This document shows positions 18,907 to 25,302 of a stretch of 32,547 bases of DNA, one piece after another. The position numbers were made by a program, and so were the translations under genes. The notes beneath the pieces are model-generated. The model saw only the letters and a program-made list of their open reading frames with translations. It did not search any database and was not told where the DNA came from. This stretch comes from Ramicandelaber brevisporus. Lineage: Eukaryota; Kickxellomycota; Ramicandelaberales; Ramicandelaberaceae. The stretch lies in contig MU602682.1 in NCBI GenBank assembly GCA_025201865.1, positions 74,786-107,332 on the forward strand. Direction: 5' to 3'. Numbering within the stretch: position 1 is the stretch's first letter; every line of letters begins with the position of its first letter.

Positions 18907-19279
18907 TTCGCAGAATGAGGCAGAAAGAGACAGAAACAGAATGAGGTTTTTTTTGTTTGGCTGTGAATAGAATGAAAGAAGGAAGGAAGGAAGGAAAGAA
19001 GGAGGCGTAGCTCTGTTTCTTTGACGGCACTCGAAGGAGACGTTTGCTAGTTTGACAGCTGTTTTGTTTCTTTCTTTGTTTTGTTTCTTTTCTTTTCTTC
19101 GATTTGAATGAGAGTGACAAAAGCAAGATGGACGTCAACTCCAGCCAGTCTCTATGCTCCTTCTCTCCATCGATGATGGTCATTCATCGGTTTGGTGGCT
19201 ATTTTTAGACTTCATGTTTGTTATTTTGGAGTCAACATTTGTGCTCCAGTTTGCGGGCGGTGATAAACAGTGAATGAAT
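18907..19279. promoter_or_regulatory. Upstream region of the SH3 membrane protein gene
   Basis: This 373-base gap lies between the end of TRM44 and the start of the SH3 gene, both on the minus strand, so it holds the TRM44 3' UTR and the SH3 promoter. On the plus strand it contains a GGAA microsatellite (18977-19003) and T-rich runs, which are C/T-rich and A-rich on the coding strand. No TATA box or gene is evident. Confidence 0.5.
18977..19003. repeat. (GGAA)n microsatellite
   Basis: About six AAGG/GGAA units with one interruption. Read on the minus strand it is a TTCC pyrimidine tract in the probable leader or promoter of the SH3 membrane protein gene, which starts about 70 bases away. Confidence 0.8.
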
Positions 19280-20932
19280 TTAATGTGCAACATCAGCAAC
19301 AGCAGTGTTAGTAGCAGTAGTAGTATTAGGACCTTTGCGGGGTTCAAAGCTTTGGCCACCATAGTCTGCAATGAGTTGATCAATGGCTGTTAGAATGCTT
19401 CGATGTGCCTCATGATCAGTTAGATCAAAGTTGCGCTTTCTTCCTACAATGACTGCATTTTTAGGCGACGGTATCCTCAGTGCATCTTCCTCTACTGCAA
19501 ACCCACATGTTTCCGATATGGATCGAATGTACTGAAGATACTGAAGGTCGCGGGGTGACCGCAGACTGTCAGCCTCACTCGCTGTGGCTGAAGATGCTAA
19601 ATGCCGGCTGGTTGCAAGTTTTGGACCAGCCAATGAATGACGGCAGCACGGGATGGCTACAAAGTTAACTGGGCGATACACTGTGGCAAGGTCAGCACTA
19701 TCGAGATTCTCTGCTGGGTACGATGCCCATGCAGCAAGGATTGGGATCCACGGCGTCAATTCATCGGAGTGGTTTCCAATAATCCACAGCTCAGAATCAG
19801 ACGTCAAGTTCTGTTGTAGCAATCGAATCGTGGCACCGCGATTGCGTGGATCGATGATGCCCTTTGTCAGTGCAAGATTTGGTGCCAACTCATTCAGCAC
19901 CACCCATGTTTTGCGGCTCGCCAAGTCAATCCCAGCCACTCCATATCCTCGCATGTGTAGTAGATACGACAGTACACCGTTACCACATCCCAAGTCAATG
20001 CACTGGATTCGCTTCGTGCCACCAATCTTCTCATCAACCGTCGACTTCCACAGATTCTCCAGCCACGATACTATGCCAACATCTTCAAACACATGTTTTC
20101 GGGGATCGGTGTCCTCAACCCACCGTTTCACCAGCTCGCCAGACAGAGTCGACTTGATATCCGAGTATGTGGCGTAGTATGCGTCTTTAGATACTAAATG
20201 ATCGTATTGAGATGAGCGCACAATGTAGCCAATTTTGGCAGACAGCAGGAAGCTGAATACTTTGCGAGCCGTTCGCATCCACATGTCGAGTTCCGAGTCT
20301 GACGGTTTACTACTATCTGTGTATACGCTGATGGTGAGTCGCCTACCCTCGTCTAACAGTGACATTGCATAAGCTGGAAACTTTGGATAGTAGAATGGAA
20401 CTGGAGTGCATGGTGCAAACAGTGCATGGCAGTCAGATGAATGAGATGAGCTGAAGAACACAATATCTTCATCAAATGCCACATCCTTTTGGTCTCTCTT
20501 TGGATGCACTCGTCGTCTCGCATACTTTACAATCTCAATATTCTCATTCTCACTATCGCTCTTGCTGTCAATCGTATGGTCATTGTCATCGCCTGAATCG
20601 ATCAATTTGCTAGCCATGTTGTACAGCACATCATCGACTTGCTCTGAGGCGGGAATGAGCTCGGCAGACTTTGCTGGTGGAATGAACTTGCTAACTTCCA
20701 GCACCCATCGGTTCATGACTATCCAAAAGTTGCACTCTGAGAATCGATACTCCTCATGTCCGCTAACATCATCATCGTCCAGTGCGTTCGGCCATTCGGC
20801 TGTGACAAGAGGATGCCATTTCGCTGCTGAACTGTCGACCGAGCAGCTTGGCGACTCGGCTCGACTCACTCTAAACAGTCTGAACCACTGGTCTCTTTGT
20901 TGATCCCGTGTCTGATCTGAAGCTGGCGGCAT
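19280..20932 (-). CDS. TRM44: tRNA (uracil-2'-O)-methyltransferase, Trm44 family
   Basis: Trm44 uses S-adenosylmethionine to methylate the 2'-OH of U44 in the variable region of tRNA-Ser, in the cytoplasm. The 550-residue length is normal for the family. The class I methyltransferase core is clear: motif I DLGCGNG (313-319) with the following GYGVAGIDLASRKTW (329-343), then the family signature IGNHSDELTPWIP (385-397) and FVAIPCC (424-430). The N-terminal ~290 residues contain the usual variable region with an acidic Asp/Glu/Ser stretch (about 112-134), a short RRVHPKRDQKD basic patch, and a YYPKFPAYAM segment. The extreme C-terminus is a Thr/Ala low-complexity tail. The chosen ATG is the first in frame, 182 bases from the divergent adhesin-like gene. 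Confidence 0.92.
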   Translation of the reverse strand: MPPASDQTRDQQRDQWFRLFRVSRAESPSCSVDSSAAKWHPLVTAEWPNALDDDDVSGHEEYRFSECNFWIVMNRWVLEVSKFIPPAKSAELIPASEQVDDVLYNMASKLIDSGDDNDHTIDSKSDSENENIEIVKYARRRVHPKRDQKDVAFDEDIVFFSSSHSSDCHALFAPCTPVPFYYPKFPAYAMSLLDEGRRLTISVYTDSSKPSDSELDMWMRTARKVFSFLLSAKIGYIVRSSQYDHLVSKDAYYATYSDIKSTLSGELVKRWVEDTDPRKHVFEDVGIVSWLENLWKSTVDEKIGGTKRIQCIDLGCGNGVLSYLLHMRGYGVAGIDLASRKTWVVLNELAPNLALTKGIIDPRNRGATIRLLQQNLTSDSELWIIGNHSDELTPWIPILAAWASYPAENLDSADLATVYRPVNFVAIPCCRHSLAGPKLATSRHLASSATASEADSLRSPRDLQYLQYIRSISETCGFAVEEDALRIPSPKNAVIVGRKRNFDLTDHEAHRSILTAIDQLIADYGGQSFEPRKGPNTTTATNTAVADVAH

Positions 20933-21114
20933 TTTGCCACTTGTTTTTTTTTTATGTTACTGTTGTTGTTGCTGTTGTTGTTGTTGCTGTTGTGAACAGG
21001 TGGTTCATCTTTCAATTAGCCTCCTCGGCGCCAAGACTTGACACGACTCTGACCAACCAGCTTGGCTCTCTCCTTATTGCTTTTCTTTTTATTATTATAC
21101 TTGAGCTATTCAAG
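20933..21114. promoter_or_regulatory. Divergent promoter region between TRM44 and the adhesin-like gene
   Basis: The two divergent ATGs are separated by 182 bases. The region holds a T10 run and a TTG/CTG triplet repeat (20957-20992). The TTG repeat also forms a poly-leucine upstream ORF on the plus strand, described separately. No TATA box is seen. Confidence 0.5.
20954..20995 (+). other. Poly-leucine upstream ORF (Met + 12 Leu + stop)
   Basis: ATG at 20954 is followed by twelve consecutive leucine codons (TTA, TTG and CTG) and a TGA at 20993-20995. It lies 119 bases before the ATG at 21115 and 22 bases after the divergent TRM44 ATG. It will be in the mRNA only if transcription of the plus-strand gene starts within the first ~20 bases of the gap, which is not known. 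The sequence arises from a triplet repeat, so it may be incidental. Confidence 0.4.
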
Positions 21115-23526
21115 ATGACAGAAGTTGCTGTGGACGAGTCGACGACAAAGCGAGCAATACCTGATGACGACGGCGGCGACTTTCTCGAGCCAAGTGCACC
21201 GCCTGCCGAAGATGCCGCTGAAGTTGACAGCACAGTTGTGGAGTCGACTGTGGCAGAAGCAGGTTCTGACTTTCACTCTGAGATGCTGGCGCGAATTGAT
21301 GGTATTGAAGAAGACGACGATGACAACAACGGCGACGACAACAATGATGGCGACGACGGTGATGACTATACAGGCAGTGCATCAGAGAAGAAGTACTTGA
21401 AGAAGAAGAAGAATCACAAACTGGCAGCAGCAGGAATAATGCCAGAGAGTAGTTTGAAAGCCAAAAGGGATGCTGTCGATGGCAAAGTAGCATCTGCGCC
21501 GCCAGACGACATTGGTGATGATAACAATGATGGAGATGGTGATAATGATGATAATAGATCATTCATTAATTCATCAGAGTCGGTTATACATTTGACATCT
21601 CCGGCCACATCAGCACTCGCCTATGAACAGGCACATCCATCGATTCCTGGCTCATTGCAGCTGTCTCAAATGCCTGGTGGCAGTTTTAATGAGGATGGCT
21701 TCTACATTTTTGACTTTGTGAACGAACTACTATTGGATCACACAGCAACAGTTGCTAACACTACAACTACAACAACTACTACTACAACAACTGCAACTAC
21801 AACGAGTGACGCATCGCCTATATCATCTATGATCACATCAGCAGGTGTGTTTATAGTTAAATCCATCGCTCGCAAACTCTCCGAGGGCCAGCCAAACTCC
21901 TTTTCTCAATTCTGCCAGTCAGCAGCCACAATCTTCCAGCTCGCTGTCGACATGATTCCCATCACAATCTCTCGGATGTTCACCACATGCTCACCCACAG
22001 TCCGTCTTCCACCACGCGAGTTCCGATTTGCCTCGGATACTAAGCTTGTAGTCGAGACTGGCTCTCTCCATTATGCCAGTGTGACCATAGTTCCAGATGT
22101 AGATATTGATCCAACTCAAATTTGTGTACGAGTGGAGTTGCTTGGATCATCGCTGGAAATGTGCGAAAAGATGCCAATCACTCAAGCAATGACATCTGAT
22201 GAAGTTGCGCTCAGAATTGGCCACCAAGACTCTTTTGCACTAAAGGTGCATCCATTGATGTATCTCAAGACATTTATGAATTGCGTTCACGCCAATGTTG
22301 CGATTCATGTTCCACTGCCTCCGCCTCCATATAATCCATTCGTCACCACTGCTGCAGCTGCTGCCGAAGAACAAGGGCAAAATAAGACCAGGTTTGCAGA
22401 CCTTGAGGAATCCGACAAGTCGCTGGGCTTATCATGCAAAGGTCTCACCATCAGAGTCAAGCGCGGTCAAATCCAGACCGCACCAGTCATGGACACTGAT
22501 CGTGATTTGTATCGATCCAAGGTGGGCGACCTCGACGTTTATCTCTCACATGGTGCTGTTGCCTTGTCGCCGTCATTGCACGTCCAAAACAAGTTGACAG
22601 TCGAGGTGGTTGCTGGACGTATGGCTACTACAACAACGTCTGATGCAGTGACGCGGTCTCCAGCACACACGTACACGGACAGACACGCTGAATCACTGAA
22701 TGAAACCATGTATTTGGATCATCACGTTGATGCATTTGATGAAAGACTCAAGCATCTGCGCAATGATGTCAAAGCAGCAGAGGGTCTCCCATCTCCACCC
22801 TCATCTTCAACCAGACCAGGCAGTGAACAAGCCTCGCCAGCTGACATTGCAGCTCGCAAGATGTTTGATGCTCTCACGCATGACCTGATGCCAGCGTCCA
22901 TTGCGTCTGTTCTTGTGGTGAACGGTCAGCTGAATGGCAGATTCAGAGTACAAGAGGCACTGAATGCCAGTGTCATCAATGGCCATTCCGCGGTCGTAGC
23001 AATGACACCAAATGGATTGACCAGAGAATGCACAGTCTCATCGAGCAATATTAACGGTGACGCGAAAGTGGCTCTACTGGGCAACACATTCCGCGGCGAT
23101 TTCAACGTCCAGACAACTAACGGCAAGGCTGAGAGCATCAAAGTGGATGAATTCGAACGAGATCATCGAGGTGGCGGCGGCGGATGGCTCGGTAGAAGCG
23201 GCACAAGATTGGCAAATTGGATTGGCACGAGCACTGCTGGATTCACAGCAACAATCATGGATGCAATTGGAGTCCCCTCTTCACCCACGGGAGCAACAAC
23301 AACAACAACAACAACAACTAGCGCTGCTGCTGCTGCTGCCACTCAGAATGAATTTGTGGTGACAAGTGAGCCAGATTGTATTGAACCGATTGTGGTGACC
23401 AAATTTAAAGAGAAGTCTCTCAAAGCCGGCCATGTATTTGAGAACGTGACCTCTGATCGCGTTCAAGGCAAACAAAGCATTGTAATCAAGACTACAAACG
23501 GTAGTGCTAAACTCATTCTCGGATAA
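21115..23526 (+). CDS. Adhesin-like beta-rich protein with acidic, disordered N-terminus
   Basis: The 803-residue product starts at ATG 21115 (A at -3), the first ATG in this frame; the open frame upstream begins only with GTG. Residues 1-170 are strongly acidic with Asp/Asn runs and one basic KKYLKKKKNHK patch (about 91-101). A Thr run (~220) precedes a helical, partly hydrophobic segment (about 240-280). From about 287 to the end the sequence is beta-rich, with a recurring pattern of hydrophobic strand then NG or GxxxG turns (for example VVNGQLNGRF, SSNINGDAKV, TTNGSAKLIL). This is the style of DUF4097/adhesin-like beta-solenoid proteins seen in bacteria and fungi; the match is by pattern only. 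No signal peptide is present, so an intracellular protein is more likely than a secreted adhesin. It is divergent from TRM44. Confidence 0.8.
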   Translation: MTEVAVDESTTKRAIPDDDGGDFLEPSAPPAEDAAEVDSTVVESTVAEAGSDFHSEMLARIDGIEEDDDDNNGDDNNDGDDGDDYTGSASEKKYLKKKKNHKLAAAGIMPESSLKAKRDAVDGKVASAPPDDIGDDNNDGDGDNDDNRSFINSSESVIHLTSPATSALAYEQAHPSIPGSLQLSQMPGGSFNEDGFYIFDFVNELLLDHTATVANTTTTTTTTTTTATTTSDASPISSMITSAGVFIVKSIARKLSEGQPNSFSQFCQSAATIFQLAVDMIPITISRMFTTCSPTVRLPPREFRFASDTKLVVETGSLHYASVTIVPDVDIDPTQICVRVELLGSSLEMCEKMPITQAMTSDEVALRIGHQDSFALKVHPLMYLKTFMNCVHANVAIHVPLPPPPYNPFVTTAAAAAEEQGQNKTRFADLEESDKSLGLSCKGLTIRVKRGQIQTAPVMDTDRDLYRSKVGDLDVYLSHGAVALSPSLHVQNKLTVEVVAGRMATTTTSDAVTRSPAHTYTDRHAESLNETMYLDHHVDAFDERLKHLRNDVKAAEGLPSPPSSSTRPGSEQASPADIAARKMFDALTHDLMPASIASVLVVNGQLNGRFRVQEALNASVINGHSAVVAMTPNGLTRECTVSSSNINGDAKVALLGNTFRGDFNVQTTNGKAESIKVDEFERDHRGGGGGWLGRSGTRLANWIGTSTAGFTATIMDAIGVPSSPTGATTTTTTTTSAAAAAATQNEFVVTSEPDCIEPIVVTKFKEKSLKAGHVFENVTSDRVQGKQSIVIKTTNGSAKLILG

Positions 23527-23621
23527 TACCTCCCTTCCTTCCTTCATCTATATTTATTACACAGTTTGCGCGGTTATTTTTTTAATTTTGTTATCAATCC
23601 CTATTATCAAGTTTGGTCAAT

Positions 23622-23642
23622 GCGGTGTCAAAGCGGTGTCAA
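23622..23642 (+). repeat. Duplicated GCGGTGTCAA element upstream of the J-protein gene
   Basis: GCGGTGTCAA occurs at 23622-23631 and again at 23633-23642, an 11-bp spacing, 118 bases before the J-protein ATG at 23760. The core CGGTGTCAA occurs once more at 25213-25221, upstream of DHFR on the other strand. This may be a transcription factor site, which is an inference. Confidence 0.5.
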
Positions 23643-23759
23643 TTCAGTATCAGTGTCGCAAGTGTAAAAGCACGGTCTTGGCGTCAATGTCAGTTTCTGT
23701 GTTCCAATTCTCTCCCACGGTATAACTGGCACTCGAAACAAGAAACAAACAGCCCGAAG

Positions 23760-24386
23760 ATGAACCTCAACGCCATACTCGACGATTTGCTCCAGCCAGG
23801 CGGCTCAGCTTCCAGCAAACAGCAAGAGCTCGACAAAGATCTCTATGCTGTCCTCAACTGTGCGCCAACAGCAAGCGCTGAGCAAATTGCCACCGAATAC
23901 AAAGTTCTCGCATTGCGTCACCACCCTGACCGCCAACCACAAGGCAGCGAATCGAGCGCTGTCGCCGAATTCCAGGCGATTGCTCATGCATACTCAATCC
24001 TCGGGGATGAAGAGAAGAAGGCCAAGTATGATCGATGGAAGAAATCTGGATTAAGAATACCATTTGCAAGCTGGCTGGAGATTTGTGATACTGGGATGGC
24101 TGTGCATTGGTCGAAGCAAACAATCAAACCGACATTGACGATGGGAGAACAGCAACAACAAGAGCAAGAAGAAGGTGACAGCAGCGGCAACAATGGCAAC
24201 AATGGTAACAGCAGCGGCAACAATGATGTCAATGCTGATGACAACAGTCAAACCAAGGTGGAAGCGAACACAAAGTCAAGGGAGGCGTCGATGAGTCCGT
24301 CGGTAGGTGCGCACCACAAGCTACCTCCAGCACCACCTCAGCGAAACGATGACTTGTACGCAAAGTTTAGAAACTATGAGATATAA
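23760..24386 (+). CDS. DNAJC12: DNAJC12-type J-domain co-chaperone
   Basis: J-proteins stimulate the ATPase of Hsp70. The 208-residue product (human DNAJC12 has 198) has a J domain at about 27-93 with the essential HPD (55-57), then a DNAJC12-type middle: YDRWKKSGLRIPFASW (90-105) and AVHW (114-117) align with the YDHWRRS..MPF..W and MHW of the human protein. A low-complexity Q/E and Gly/Asn/Ser linker (130-190) follows, and the last residues are KFRNYEI (202-208), identical to the conserved C-terminal heptapeptide of animal DNAJC12. In animals this protein protects phenylalanine, tyrosine and tryptophan hydroxylases; the fungal client is unknown. Start: ATG 23760 has A at -3, and upstream in-frame extension has no ATG. 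It is convergent with DHFR at 41 bases. Confidence 0.85.
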   Translation: MNLNAILDDLLQPGGSASSKQQELDKDLYAVLNCAPTASAEQIATEYKVLALRHHPDRQPQGSESSAVAEFQAIAHAYSILGDEEKKAKYDRWKKSGLRIPFASWLEICDTGMAVHWSKQTIKPTLTMGEQQQQEQEEGDSSGNNGNNGNSSGNNDVNADDNSQTKVEANTKSREASMSPSVGAHHKLPPAPPQRNDDLYAKFRNYEI

Positions 24387-24427
24387 CTATCATCGCGCAC
24401 ATATCCATTTAAATCATTTTAAATCAC

Positions 24428-25066
24428 CTAGATGCGTTTAAACAGCTGGAACTCAAACTCGAGCCCATTCTCAGTTCTCTTGAGTGAATCCGAGCCACTG
24501 CCAATAACTTGCTCAATATCTTTACCAGTTCTCGTGTTAAACTCATTTCGAACTTCCTCATCGGTGCATTGGCCAAACCGCTGGCTGTCGGGAAAGTCTT
24601 TACCAAGCGATACATCGCACTCAATATCACACTCAAGCAGTCGTGTCAAGAACACGTTGCCGATACGCGCATGTGCGAGTGATTCGTGATACAATCTACT
24701 GCCGCCAATGATGAAAATCTCACCTGCAAAAGTATCATTTGCGTCCAACTTCTCTAGTGCATCATCGAGACTCTTTGCAACAAACACGCTAGGGTTGGCT
24801 GATTGAGGCACACCGAGCTCGTCCGCGGTCCGAGTGCTGCTGATGATGACATTAACGCGACCGGCGAGTGGACGAAACTTGGCAGGGATCGATTCCCAAG
24901 TGTGTCGACCCATGATCACGGCGTTTGTAGCCTTGGTAGACGATGCACCAAGAGTCAGTGCTTTGAAGAAAGCCATATCTGTTGGCAAACGCCAGGGCAG
25001 TCCGCCTCTGATACCAATACCACCAGAAGGCGTTGCAGCAACGATCAACGACAACTGTTTGCCCAT
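24428..25066 (-). CDS. DFR1: Dihydrofolate reductase
   Basis: DHFR reduces dihydrofolate to tetrahydrofolate with NADPH, supplying thymidylate and purine synthesis; it can also reduce dihydrobiopterin. The 212-residue product has the full fold: GIGIRGGLPWRLPTDM (16-31), the NADPH-binding MGRHTWESIP (52-61), RPLAGR (65-70) with the Arg that binds the glutamate tail, VIISS (73-77), the IIGGSRLY motif (119-126) and a C-terminal FEFQLFKR. The catalytic acid is Asp30, where yeast and vertebrate enzymes have Glu. No thymidylate synthase fusion is present. Start: ATG 25066 (T at -3, G at +4) begins exactly where the family begins; an in-frame ATG at 25159 with A at -3 would add 31 residues rich in Lys, Asn and Gln derived from a TTTGT repeat, and is less likely. 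Confidence 0.95.
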   Translation of the reverse strand: MGKQLSLIVAATPSGGIGIRGGLPWRLPTDMAFFKALTLGASSTKATNAVIMGRHTWESIPAKFRPLAGRVNVIISSTRTADELGVPQSANPSVFVAKSLDDALEKLDANDTFAGEIFIIGGSRLYHESLAHARIGNVFLTRLLECDIECDVSLGKDFPDSQRFGQCTDEEVRNEFNTRTGKDIEQVIGSGSDSLKRTENGLEFEFQLFKRI

Positions 25067-25074
25067 TGATTGAT

Positions 25075-25112
25075 TGTTTTGTTTGTTTTGTTTGTTTTGT
25101 TTGTTTGTTTGT
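25075..25112. repeat. TTTGT/TTTG microsatellite in the DHFR leader
   Basis: Imperfect repeats of TTTTG and TTTG units cover 38 bases just upstream of the DHFR start. On the coding strand this is a CAAAA/CAAA run, an unstructured A-rich leader of a kind often seen close to strong eukaryotic starts. It is in frame with an upstream ATG and would code for an NKQ repeat if translated. Confidence 0.8.
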
Positions 25113-25212
25113 TCAATTTTGAAGGAAACTTTAATTGGTATTATTAGTTTAGGGGGCATTGTTAACCACTTTGAAATACATTGTTTAATATTCAAACTAT
25201 GGACTATTTAAA

Positions 25213-25221
25213 CGGTGTCAA
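25213..25221 (+). promoter_or_regulatory. CGGTGTCAA motif upstream of DHFR
   Basis: This single copy lies 147 bases from the DHFR ATG at 25066, in the 236-base gap between DHFR and the C2H2 gene, and matches the doublet upstream of the J-protein gene. On the DHFR coding strand it reads TTGACACCG. A shared regulator is a guess from the match. Confidence 0.3.
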
Positions 25222-25302
25222 TGTTCAGGATCATCGAGCCGTTGCACATTAAACATGTTAAACTATGACGATTGCGAATGAGATTATCGCTGGTTCTGGC
25301 AG

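Noticed and set aside
18476-19183. 235-codon minus-strand frame overlapping the SH3 gene start
   Set aside because: A shadow frame with composition of repeats and UTR; the SH3 gene in the other frame has a signal peptide and conserved cysteines.
20908-21114. In-frame N-terminal extension of the adhesin-like protein with two very hydrophobic stretches
   Set aside because: It begins with GTG, not ATG, overlaps the start of TRM44, and its hydrophobic residues come from T-rich and GTT-repeat DNA. The first ATG of the frame is 21115.
23613-23759. Basic N-terminal extension of the J-protein
   Set aside because: Starts with TTG; no ATG in frame before 23760, and the family's N-terminus aligns from 23760.
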